DNA from: Bacteroidales bacterium UBA4179 | GTDB taxonomy: Bacteria; Bacteroidota; Bacteroidia; Bacteroidales; Dysgonomonadaceae | Assembly: GCA_002381125.1 (NCBI GenBank) | Contig: DFUT01000024.1 | Location: forward strand, 62,001 to 126,000 | DNA length: 64,000 bases | Direction: 5' to 3' | Part shown: piece by piece, positions 34,708-43,289 of the stretch | Numbering within the stretch: the first letter of the stretch is position 1 | Layout of the letters: each line of letters begins with the position of its first letter | Position numbers and translations under genes: made by a program | Notes under the pieces: model-generated | Told to the model about the DNA's origin: nothing | Databases searched by the model: none | What the model saw: only the letters and a program-made list of their open reading frames with translations

Positions 34708-37026
34708 TCAAGGTTGAAATGTACTAAACATTTTGAAATTGTTTTCCGGTACATTGATGATCATGGTGGTTGAACTCACATCCAGTGTTTCGGAGGAATT
34801 CATATAATTGTACCAAATGCCCGTTTTGGGGAAAGTGGCATTTGTCGTAATCGCCGTATTGGTGAAATTTCCAATAACGACTACTTGTTTGGTTCCGTCG
34901 GCATCGGATAAAGTGAGAAAACGTCCGTTTTCCCAATCGGTATCGGTGACTTTCCATTGCAGGGTTGCTGTTGAAGTGAACATTTCCGGGTGATCCATAC
35001 GTAATGCGATGAGCTTTGTATACGTATCATGCAGCTGTTTTCGTTGAGGAACGTCAAGGTAGTCCCATTTGATTGGTTTTCTGCCCGTACGCCCGTTCTC
35101 TTCAATGGAAATATCGTACCCCATTTCTCCGAATTGCCATATCATCTTTGGGCCGGGGACGGTGAAGAAGAATGCAGCATTGGCCGATAATTGCGACATG
35201 CGGGCGGTAAGATCGGTTTTCAGTTTCCCGTTACCCCACTGTATTTGTTTGTACGCGGCACGTTCTTCGTCGTGGCTTTCCATATAGCTTACCAGGCTGT
35301 TTGCAGGACGCGAAGAGGTATTGTAGTAGGTACCCGAGAAATCGGAGCCATCTTTCCATCCCATTGCAGATTGGCAATAATTCCAGTTCATGTTTCTCCA
35401 TACCATCATCCCGTTGTTGGCTAATTCGCTTTCTTCCTTGTCGTCACAGAAATGTTCCAGAATAACGTATGCATTGGGTTTTACGGATTTGATGGCAGCA
35501 TTGTAATCTTTCAAAATAGCAATGCGTGAGGCATCGTAGTTGCCTGCTGTAGCTTCCGTGCTTTGCTTTTGTGTAAATCCTTTTGTCAGATCGAATCGGA
35601 AACCATCGATACGGTATTCTTCCAGCAGAAATTTCAGGTTTCGTTTCACGAAAGTGCGTACCAAAGACGATTCGTGGTTGAAATCGTGGAAAACGCTGTA
35701 CGGATGAGGGGCGTCCACATTAAACCAAGGGTTGTTGGGTGCCGTTTTATTGTTTGCACTATCCCAATAAAGTCTGGCAAAAGGATGATTGCTTGTGGCA
35801 TGATTGTATACCACATCGAAGATAACCGCAATACCGCGTTTGTGGCATTCATCAATGAATTGTTTGTACATATGGTCTGTGCCGTAGGCTTTGTCCATTG
35901 CGAAATAGAAACAGGGATTGTACCCCCAGCTGTCGTTTCCGTCGAATTCTTGTACCGGCATCAGTTCAATGGCATTTACTCCCAACGATTTCAGATAATC
36001 GAGTTTTTGCAAAGCTCCATTGATATCGTTTGAAGAAGTGAAATCACGCAACAGCATTTCATAAATCACCAGATTATCCACCGCCGGAGGTGTGAAATCG
36101 GAGATTTGCCAAGAATACGTATCGGGTTGAATTTTAAAAACGGAAACGATGCCGATCGCTCCTTTTTTCGGATAGGTTTTGTTATCCGGATATGTGGAGA
36201 TAGGAATATAGGGGTCGTTATCGGGATCGAGAATCTTTCTTGCATACGCATCTGCTAAACGTGTTACCTCGCCGTTTTTTGTTCCGACATAATATTGAAA
36301 GGCATATTCTTTGTCTGCTTTCAGATCGCTGAGAGTGATCCACCAGCAACCTTTATTGTCGTCGCGATACATCTGCGATTGCTCGTCGTTGCTCAGTGTC
36401 CAGTTATTGAAATCGCCGACTACATGGGCAAAATCTTTGTGATTGCCGTTTTTGTCTTTGTCGTAAAGTACCAGCGTGACGGTGGAATTATCGATGATAT
36501 TGATACCGTCTATTGCGTTGGAGGGGAGTGGAGCATGTTTTATGGCAGCGGGTTCAAAAGGATGAAATCGGTTGTCGGTAACGGTAATAAAGAAATCGTT
36601 CTCGAGACCTTTTTTTGTGCCGTCGGCACTGCGGATGACAATACCGATTTTGGTTACCGGTGTTTCGCCCGAACCAAACCATTGTCGTATGGATGGTGAA
36701 AGCGTGATGCTCCAAGTGTTGGGCTCGATAACGGTCATTTTGCATTTCTCCAGGTTCTGCTCCCATGCAGCAGGAACATACAGCCATTGTCCTTCCGAAA
36801 CAACCCCTGTATGGATATAAACATCGCCTTTATAACTATAAAGCGCAGATGTTTTGGGTGCTTTGAAGATAATGGTCAGGGGCTTATCCGCATCGGGTTC
36901 TGTGGGGATGATATTGAAGCCTTCTTTTATTTCTGCAACAGGTGGTTCTATTTCAGGAGTATCGTTTTTGCTACAAGAGACAAAAATTAGCGCTATCAGC
37001 CACAGTATTTTATATAGATCTTTCAT
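34708..37026 (-). CDS. GH13 alpha-amylase lipoprotein with N-terminal beta-sandwich modules
   Basis: A 772-residue lipoprotein (Cys18 in FVSCSK) with acidic residues soon after the Cys, suiting surface display. Residues about 33-150 form a DUF4961-like beta sandwich (tentative). About 175-265 is a CBM48/isoamylase-N-like domain with VVGDFNNW. The GH13 barrel runs about 315-680, with DVVYNH (404-409), nucleophile Asp479 (GFRFDL), acid/base Glu524 (VILEHF) and Asp586 (ESHDEER). It occupies the SusG role (surface endo-amylase), but its domain order differs from B. theta SusG, which carries an inserted CBM58. Activity on starch is inferred. Confidence 0.9.
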   Translation of the reverse strand: MKDLYKILWLIALIFVSCSKNDTPEIEPPVAEIKEGFNIIPTEPDADKPLTIIFKAPKTSALYSYKGDVYIHTGVVSEGQWLYVPAAWEQNLEKCKMTVIEPNTWSITLSPSIRQWFGSGETPVTKIGIVIRSADGTKKGLENDFFITVTDNRFHPFEPAAIKHAPLPSNAIDGINIIDNSTVTLVLYDKDKNGNHKDFAHVVGDFNNWTLSNDEQSQMYRDDNKGCWWITLSDLKADKEYAFQYYVGTKNGEVTRLADAYARKILDPDNDPYIPISTYPDNKTYPKKGAIGIVSVFKIQPDTYSWQISDFTPPAVDNLVIYEMLLRDFTSSNDINGALQKLDYLKSLGVNAIELMPVQEFDGNDSWGYNPCFYFAMDKAYGTDHMYKQFIDECHKRGIAVIFDVVYNHATSNHPFARLYWDSANNKTAPNNPWFNVDAPHPYSVFHDFNHESSLVRTFVKRNLKFLLEEYRIDGFRFDLTKGFTQKQSTEATAGNYDASRIAILKDYNAAIKSVKPNAYVILEHFCDDKEESELANNGMMVWRNMNWNYCQSAMGWKDGSDFSGTYYNTSSRPANSLVSYMESHDEERAAYKQIQWGNGKLKTDLTARMSQLSANAAFFFTVPGPKMIWQFGEMGYDISIEENGRTGRKPIKWDYLDVPQRKQLHDTYTKLIALRMDHPEMFTSTATLQWKVTDTDWENGRFLTLSDADGTKQVVVIGNFTNTAITTNATFPKTGIWYNYMNSSETLDVSSTTMIINVPENNFKMFSTFQP

Positions 37027-37049
37027 GCTTTGTTGATGAAGAGGTTTAT

Positions 37050-38882
37050 TTATAATTCAATTATGTATATCTGCTTTGGTGTAAGCTTGAGCGCAGTGTT
37101 TAAATTGAGTTGTCGTTCGGTTAAAATGTCGAATCCGGTTGATTTGCCTTTAAGCGACTCGGTATATCGATCCAATTCGATGGTTACATTCTTTGAAGTT
37201 CCGTTCATAAAAACCATTACGCTTTTTTCTCCGAGATAGCGTTCATAGGCATAAACTCCTTTTTGAAGCGCGTAGTGTTTCATTTTTCCATTAGCTATTA
37301 TATCATTTCCTTGTCGCCATTTAAGTAGTTTCTGCATAAAACGGAATGCTTCGTTTTGTAAACTATCGCGCCCATCGGTAGTGAACCAGTTTACATCGTC
37401 TTTCGGCCATCCGCCGGGAACATCCTGACGGATATCGCCGTCGCTTTTTTGTTTATTCCCGTTCATCAACAGCTCTGTACCGTAATACAATTGCGGTATT
37501 CCCGGCATGGTAAGCAAAAACGTGATGCCTTGTTTAAATACAGAAAGATCAGTGGGATATTCCGGTAAAAAGCGGTCGGTATCGTGATTATCGAGAAAAC
37601 GGAGTACGTGATAAACATCGGCATACACAAAATCGTAGGTCATATGCTCATATATACTGTGTAGACCGCCGTTCCATTCCGATGTTTCTTGAAAAAATGC
37701 CGTGTGAGCCAATCCCATGAAAGGGAAATCCATGACGGTTTTTAATTGTGTGTTATTTGGATTGAGTTTGCTGTCTTTCTGCCAAAAAGAGGTTCCGATG
37801 GAATTATTGAGCCATGCTTCACCCACAATATTAAAGTCGGGGTATTCTTTATAAACTGCTTTGCACCAATCGACCATCATATCATAATCGGCATAAGGAT
37901 AAGTGTCTTGACGAATACCGTCGATACCGGCATATTCGATCCACCAAATGCTGTTTTGAATGAGATAGGTGGCTACATGGCGATTGCGTTGGTTAAGGTC
38001 GGGCATGGTGGGGACGAACCATCCATCGGTCATGCATTTTTTATCGTATTCCGACGCATACTTATCGAAAAAAACTTCTTTCTTGTGTGATGTTTGAACG
38101 TAATGGTCGAGATTGTTGAACCAATCTTTCGATGGGATATCTTTCATCCACGGATGGTCGCTTCCACAATGATTAAAGATCATATCCATTACTACTTTCA
38201 TGCCTTTGGAATGGGTATCGTTGATGAGCTTTACGTAATCTTCATTGGTGCCGAGACGGGGATCAACCCGATAATAATCGGTGGTTGCATAGCCGTGATA
38301 TGAGCCGCCTTCCATATCGTTTTCCAAAACGGGATTAAGCCATATAGCCGTGATGCCCAGTTCGGCAAGATAATCCAGATGATCCGAAATACCTTTTAAA
38401 TCGCCGCCATGACGAGCATCGGGATCGTTTCTATCGACTTTATACGGCATTCGCATGGGGATTTGATCGTTGGAGGGGTCACCGTTTGCAAACCGATCAG
38501 GCATGATGAGATAAAGGACATCTGAAGAATCGAATCCCTTGATATTTCGACGCGAAGAATCGCGTTGTTTGAGTTCGTAGGGAATGGTTATTTTCTTTTT
38601 TCCATTCGTGAAAACGATATCGAATTTTTCGGGTTTACTGTTCGAAATATCGAGATACAATAGCAAATAATTGGGGCTTTCGAGCGATACGACCTCTTTC
38701 AGATAAACATGTGGCGAAGTAATCGTAGCCTTGTAATCGGCAATATTGTTTCCGTAAACCATCAATTGCAATTCGGGTTCCTGCATTCCACTCCACCAAA
38801 AAGCCGGCTCAACCTTCAGCTGTTGGGCTTGGAGAACAATAACCGCGAATAATAAAAAAAAAGATAATGTTGTTTTTTTCAT
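37050..38882 (-). CDS. susA: GH13 neopullulanase/cyclomaltodextrinase, SusA-like
   Basis: 610 residues from the ATG at 38882, chosen because it begins a proper signal peptide (MKKTTLSFFLLFAVIVLQAQ). A longer reading to 38951 would run through the stem-loop. The N-terminal cyclomaltodextrinase-type domain (about 22-105) precedes the barrel: DMIFNH (233-238), Asp326 (GIRQDTYPY), Glu355 (VGEAW), Asp434 (DNHDTD). The exported form without a lipobox fits a periplasmic enzyme trimming imported oligosaccharides. It lies 23 bases before the GH13 lipoprotein gene and 72 bases after susF. Confidence 0.92.
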   Translation of the reverse strand: MKKTTLSFFLLFAVIVLQAQQLKVEPAFWWSGMQEPELQLMVYGNNIADYKATITSPHVYLKEVVSLESPNYLLLYLDISNSKPEKFDIVFTNGKKKITIPYELKQRDSSRRNIKGFDSSDVLYLIMPDRFANGDPSNDQIPMRMPYKVDRNDPDARHGGDLKGISDHLDYLAELGITAIWLNPVLENDMEGGSYHGYATTDYYRVDPRLGTNEDYVKLINDTHSKGMKVVMDMIFNHCGSDHPWMKDIPSKDWFNNLDHYVQTSHKKEVFFDKYASEYDKKCMTDGWFVPTMPDLNQRNRHVATYLIQNSIWWIEYAGIDGIRQDTYPYADYDMMVDWCKAVYKEYPDFNIVGEAWLNNSIGTSFWQKDSKLNPNNTQLKTVMDFPFMGLAHTAFFQETSEWNGGLHSIYEHMTYDFVYADVYHVLRFLDNHDTDRFLPEYPTDLSVFKQGITFLLTMPGIPQLYYGTELLMNGNKQKSDGDIRQDVPGGWPKDDVNWFTTDGRDSLQNEAFRFMQKLLKWRQGNDIIANGKMKHYALQKGVYAYERYLGEKSVMVFMNGTSKNVTIELDRYTESLKGKSTGFDILTERQLNLNTALKLTPKQIYIIEL

Positions 38883-38906
38883 TGAAAAAGAGTTTTTAGA
38901 CAAATT

Positions 38907-38937
38907 ATGGCGATGCAACGTTGAGCTGCATCGCCAT
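38907..38937 (-). promoter_or_regulatory. Stem-loop between susF and susA
   Basis: ATGGCGATGCA (38907-38917) pairs perfectly over 11 bp with TGCATCGCCAT (38927-38937) around nine bases. It starts 17 bases past the susF stop on the transcribed strand. No U run follows, so it is more likely an mRNA-stability or processing element than a terminator. Confidence 0.6.
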
Positions 38938-38954
38938 GTGGAGATCAACAAATT

Positions 38955-40373
38955 TTACTTTTGAATGAAATAGTAGTTGCCGGAGATATCGTTAAATAGC
39001 ACGACATAGGTTCCTGCTTGGATTTCTATATTTGAACCGTTTTGTACACCAATGCCTATGGGGAATAATTCTGATCCCCAGTTGATATCCCAGTTGTCGA
39101 TTTCACGGAATTTTCCTTCGGTATCCTCATCAAATGTATACGTGACATACCAGACATGATTATTGGAACTTTCGGCTGGTAACATCTCAACATCCGATGT
39201 CCATTCGGTGAAGCCACCGATCAAACCAATACCTTTTTCCATATAGCTCGGTGGAGTTATTGTTGACGGTTCGATGGTAAGGGTATGGTTAATAGAGTTC
39301 AATATGATGGTATAATAGCCGTCGGCAGGAACTTTTATATCTCCGGAGCCCCCATCATTATGAACATATACACCATCTTTTGCACCCCATTGTTCTTCCC
39401 AGCTTCCTACATCACGGATCAACTTGAATCCTCTTGATGCCCAGAAATAACCGGTAAAGGTAAATTCACCTGCACCTTCGTCATTGTATTTATATCCTTC
39501 AACCACATTTAAGGGATAAATTGAAACACCGAGACCGTCAACGGAATTATTCCATTTTCCGTCAGCCATGCCAATAATGTAATAGGGTTTCACGTCTACT
39601 TCGGTGAAGCGTTTCAAAGCCGTTACGGTTATTATCACGCTTGCGGTGGCATTGCTGTTTCCGTCGGTGATAGTATAGGTAAATTCATCCGGTCCCGTAT
39701 AATCTTTTTCAGGAGTATAGATAATTGAATTCCCACTAATCCCAGCTTTTCCGTGTGTAGGCTGTGTTACTCTAACCAATGTAATGGGATCATTTTCATA
39801 ATCGGTATCGTTCAGTGTCACATCGTATTTCAGTTGTTCGTTCTTGATGGCTATAAGCGTATCGTTTACGGCAACAGGGGGGAAGTTGTAAGTCGTTACA
39901 GTAAATGCCATTACAGGTGTCGCATAAAGTGCTTTTGTCCCGTTTTTCACAATGTATGCTAAAAGTTTGGCATAAGCAGTGTGCTCGTCTAATGTAGGAT
40001 TCAGTGTTTTTAGAATATCGTTGATTTCGGCGTAGGTCGTTTTGAGTATTGATTCGCTTAATGTTACAGGAAGAGGTTTGGATATGTCAAATTCTTCTGT
40101 ATCCGATAATAAAACGCTGTAAACTATCGTTGCATTATTATCCATTAATGTTGGAGGAGTGACACGCATGAAGTCGAACGTGTTTTCAATGTTTTCCCCC
40201 GTGACGATCAATGGATCGGTCAGAATAGTTGCACTGAAATTTGTATCCTGCAGTGGTTCTTGTTCGTAAATCGTTGGTTCTGCAACAAACTGATCGTCAT
40301 AAGGATCGGAACATCCCCAAAAAACAGTGCTAACCATTATAACAACTGACATATAAAAGAATATATTTTTCAT
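38955..40373 (-). CDS. susF: SusF/SusE-family starch-binding lipoprotein with inserted cadherin-like domain
   Basis: A 472-residue lipoprotein (Cys21 in FWGCSDPYDD; the acidic residues after the Cys fit surface export). Residues about 25-160 form an N-terminal SusE/F-type domain. Residues 165-252 match a cadherin-like/tandem-95 (Big_9-type) module: PVAVNDTL, NDTDYENDPITLV, YTPEKDYTGPDEFTY, ITDGNSNAT. Residues about 260-472 hold two SusE/F starch-binding repeats, with the pattern GLGVSIYPL and a W-rich DVGSWEEQWG, that match the preceding gene product. The role is to bind starch at the surface. The extra domain is not part of classical SusE/SusF and may act as a spacer. Confidence 0.85.
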   Translation of the reverse strand: MKNIFFYMSVVIMVSTVFWGCSDPYDDQFVAEPTIYEQEPLQDTNFSATILTDPLIVTGENIENTFDFMRVTPPTLMDNNATIVYSVLLSDTEEFDISKPLPVTLSESILKTTYAEINDILKTLNPTLDEHTAYAKLLAYIVKNGTKALYATPVMAFTVTTYNFPPVAVNDTLIAIKNEQLKYDVTLNDTDYENDPITLVRVTQPTHGKAGISGNSIIYTPEKDYTGPDEFTYTITDGNSNATASVIITVTALKRFTEVDVKPYYIIGMADGKWNNSVDGLGVSIYPLNVVEGYKYNDEGAGEFTFTGYFWASRGFKLIRDVGSWEEQWGAKDGVYVHNDGGSGDIKVPADGYYTIILNSINHTLTIEPSTITPPSYMEKGIGLIGGFTEWTSDVEMLPAESSNNHVWYVTYTFDEDTEGKFREIDNWDINWGSELFPIGIGVQNGSNIEIQAGTYVVLFNDISGNYYFIQK

Positions 40374-40410
40374 TTCTGTTTATTTTTTGAACTGTTTGAT
40401 AAATTGATTC

Positions 40411-40442
40411 AAGCGCTCTGACCTGAGAAGGTCAGAACGCTT
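40411..40442 (-). promoter_or_regulatory. Stem-loop between susE and susF
   Basis: AAGCGCTCTGACCT (40411-40424) pairs with AGGTCAGAACGCTT (40429-40442): 13 paired positions of 14, one C-A mismatch and a GAGA loop. It starts seven bases past the susE stop. No adjacent U run, so it is probably an intercistronic stability or processing element. Confidence 0.65.
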
Positions 40443-40449
40443 GTCGTAT

Positions 40450-41673
40450 TTATTTTTGAATGAAGGTATAGAATCCATCTACATCGTTGAAAATGATCAA
40501 ATATTTACCTCCTTTAGCGGGAATATTGGGTCCGTCGTCGGTCGCAATTCCTATGGGGAAATGAATTCCGCCCCAATTGTTATCCCATTTGTTGTCAACT
40601 CGGAATTTTACTTCTCCGTCAGAACTAAATATGCATTCTGTATACCAAACATGGTTGTTGAGCGGTTTTTCGTCTTCATCTACTAGGAAAGGATGCATTT
40701 CAATGTCAGGTGTATTCCCCCAATCATTGATTGCACCGACTAATCCCATGTTGTCGAACAGTGGTGGAGTTATGGATGTTTTTTCTATTGTCAGCGTGTT
40801 GTTTATGGAGTTCAGCAGAATGGTATAATAACCGTTTTCCGGAACCTTGAAGTTGGAAGGTTCCAGACTGGGATTTTTCATTACGGGGCTGTTAATCCCT
40901 GCGCTTCCGTTATTTCCCCATTGTATTTCCCAACTTCCCAGATCTCGGATTATTTTGAATTCATCGTTCGTATTGAAATATCCCGTGTAAGTAAAAATAC
41001 CGTTTCCTTCGGAATCATATTTATTCCCTTCCACAACGCTTAATGGAACAATAGAAACCCCTAATCCCGAAAGATCGTTCGTCCACTTCTTGTCTCCTAA
41101 GCCGATTAAATACCAGAATACGAGTTTTTTTGCTTTATCGTATGAGGTCAGGTCTTCCATAAAATACGGAAGTATCTTTAGTTTGATGACGTTTGAATAG
41201 GCGGGTTTTACAATGGGTATGCTATCCAACGGAGTTGGGGTTGCTGTACTAACTATCGCCTTTAATCTCACATACACATTTATGACAGTAGGGGGATTAG
41301 GCATTTGTCCTTTATATAAAGCCAATATAGCTTTATTCATATCTTTTATATTGACAGGGACTTTTTCTCCATTTACAGGAGTTGCGAGTTCAACGTTGTC
41401 TGTCATATCTTCACTGAAAGATGCCTGAACATGATACATTACGGCAGCGGTAAAGCCATAATCGGGTTGATCACAAGTTAATGTGTCCATGTTTTTCTCG
41501 TTGTTGTCTTCTTCCAACGCATAGATATAATCGGCGTATTTGGGTTGGTTTAATTTAAAAGTTAATTCGCCGGTTTCAGCAAGTGGATTTATGGTTACGA
41601 GTTCGTCTTCTTGGCAAGCATTAAATCCGACCATAAAGAGTAAACCAACCAGTATAATATTTATTTTTTTCAT
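40450..41673 (-). CDS. susE: SusE-family outer-membrane starch-binding lipoprotein
   Basis: A 407-residue lipoprotein (Cys20 in FNACQEDE, with an acidic surface-export-like signal). The N-terminal SusE domain (about 25-175) is followed by two carbohydrate-binding repeats (about 180-300 and 305-407). These align with the C-terminal halves of the next gene product: GLGVSIVPLSVVEGNKYD, DLGSWEIQWG, ending YTFIQK versus YYFIQK. It binds starch and stabilises the Sus complex. The shared C-termini show that susE and susF arose by duplication. Confidence 0.9.
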   Translation of the reverse strand: MKKINIILVGLLFMVGFNACQEDELVTINPLAETGELTFKLNQPKYADYIYALEEDNNEKNMDTLTCDQPDYGFTAAVMYHVQASFSEDMTDNVELATPVNGEKVPVNIKDMNKAILALYKGQMPNPPTVINVYVRLKAIVSTATPTPLDSIPIVKPAYSNVIKLKILPYFMEDLTSYDKAKKLVFWYLIGLGDKKWTNDLSGLGVSIVPLSVVEGNKYDSEGNGIFTYTGYFNTNDEFKIIRDLGSWEIQWGNNGSAGINSPVMKNPSLEPSNFKVPENGYYTILLNSINNTLTIEKTSITPPLFDNMGLVGAINDWGNTPDIEMHPFLVDEDEKPLNNHVWYTECIFSSDGEVKFRVDNKWDNNWGGIHFPIGIATDDGPNIPAKGGKYLIIFNDVDGFYTFIQK

Positions 41674-41700
41674 CGTTCTCTTTATTTTTAATTTCCATTT

Positions 41701-43272
41701 TTAGTAGCCTGGATTTTGTCTTAAATTATCATTTGCATTTAAGTCATCTGCCGGTAGAGGCATTAAGTTCAGGTGAGAAGGTAAGGAGGTACCGTTGGCA
41801 ACGCCACCTTTCCAGTCCCAATTGTAACTGCTGCCCGTGAAATAGCCATAGCGAATCAAATCGGTGCGTCGACGACCTTCAAAGTAAAATTCTCTTGCCC
41901 ATTCGTCTAAAATTACGTCTTTATCTATAGTTATCAATTGTTTTGCATTAGCTCTATCTCTTATTTCATTTATGGCTTGCAATGCGGTATAACCATCAAT
42001 TGGAGAGGCTCCTCTCACAACAGCTTCAGCATAGGTTAAATATGCCTCGGCAGCACGCATGAAGGGAACATCCGTATCGGGAAATTCAATATCACTAGTT
42101 GGTTTCCCATCAGCACGTAGATTCCAGAATTTCTGGACCGAAATACCTTCTTTAAATTTGGTAACGTCTGTTATGTATAAGGTTCTGTCAGTGGAATAAA
42201 GTAATGCTCTCTCGTCTTTTGCCTGACTTGTTAAGTCATTTGATTCCGGAACATTTCCGTCGGGGAAGAATTTTTTTACCAATGTTGCACGTGCGCGGTT
42301 TCCACCCCAACCACCTGTTGTACCCCAGGTTGGCATGCCATCGGTTCGGGTTGCATCAATTAGAAAGATGGATGATCCCCAATTTTTGGTTTTCACTCCA
42401 TCCGCAGCTATTGGATAGATAATTTCGTTTTGGGCATCATTTATCGATGATCCGTCTATACTACCTGCATTGTCTGCCATAAACAAATATTTGTATTTGG
42501 ATGCCAATTGGTAAGGTGAATCGATTACTTTTTTTGCATAAGTGGCTGCATCATTCCACTGGGCTGTTCCCGTGTAAACTTCTGCATTCAGATACATTCG
42601 CGCCAGTAACATCCAAACAGCAGCTTTATCCACCCGATAATAAGGGGCTGCTTTTGGTTCGTACATATCCGGTTCTATTTCTTTCAATTCGGCTTCGATC
42701 CATTTAAACAAATCTGCACGTTTGATTTGTTTGGGAGGTTCTGCACTGACAATAGTTGTAAAAGGAACGTTGCCAAATATGTCCATCAGGTAATAGTAAG
42801 CTAACGCACGAAGATATCGGACTTCGGCACGCTTGGTAATTAAGTCCTCCTGTGTACTTGAGGTTTCCGACAAATAATGGTTGGCAATAGTAACTACGAA
42901 ATATAGACGGGCATATAACCCTTTTAAAGCCGGATTGGTTGAGGTAAAGCTTGATCGATTCATAGTTACCACTTCGATATCTCCCCAGGCGCATATCGCT
43001 TCATCGGTGGGTAATTCTTGGCTAACCCACAATGTTCTGTATAGCGAAAACCGTCCTTCATCATCAATATCAATATCATTATTTCCGTCTGGACCTACTT
43101 GCCCGGTTAAAGCCCATGATGCATATACTTTGGCAAAAACTTTTTGTTCGTCAAAAGTTTGGACGGTGGAAGGATCTATGGGCTTTATATCGAGATCTTG
43201 TATACATGATGTCATTCCAATTGCTGCAACGATAGACATCAGATAAACATGGATTTTCTTATTTATTTTCAT
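41701..43272 (-). CDS. susD: SusD-family starch-binding lipoprotein
   Basis: A 523-residue RagB/SusD lipoprotein (Cys23 in GMTSCIQD). It has the helical TPR-like scaffold with the conserved RYLRALAYYYLMDIFGNVPF-type block (read here as EVRYLRALAYYYLMDIFG) and the C-terminal INEIRDRA ... EWAREFYFEGRRRTDLIRYG signature. It forms the lid over the SusC barrel and binds maltooligosaccharides. It lies 17 bases after susC and 27 before susE. Confidence 0.96.
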   Translation of the reverse strand: MKINKKIHVYLMSIVAAIGMTSCIQDLDIKPIDPSTVQTFDEQKVFAKVYASWALTGQVGPDGNNDIDIDDEGRFSLYRTLWVSQELPTDEAICAWGDIEVVTMNRSSFTSTNPALKGLYARLYFVVTIANHYLSETSSTQEDLITKRAEVRYLRALAYYYLMDIFGNVPFTTIVSAEPPKQIKRADLFKWIEAELKEIEPDMYEPKAAPYYRVDKAAVWMLLARMYLNAEVYTGTAQWNDAATYAKKVIDSPYQLASKYKYLFMADNAGSIDGSSINDAQNEIIYPIAADGVKTKNWGSSIFLIDATRTDGMPTWGTTGGWGGNRARATLVKKFFPDGNVPESNDLTSQAKDERALLYSTDRTLYITDVTKFKEGISVQKFWNLRADGKPTSDIEFPDTDVPFMRAAEAYLTYAEAVVRGASPIDGYTALQAINEIRDRANAKQLITIDKDVILDEWAREFYFEGRRRTDLIRYGYFTGSSYNWDWKGGVANGTSLPSHLNLMPLPADDLNANDNLRQNPGY

Positions 43273-43289
43273 TGCCTTGTTTTTTAATG

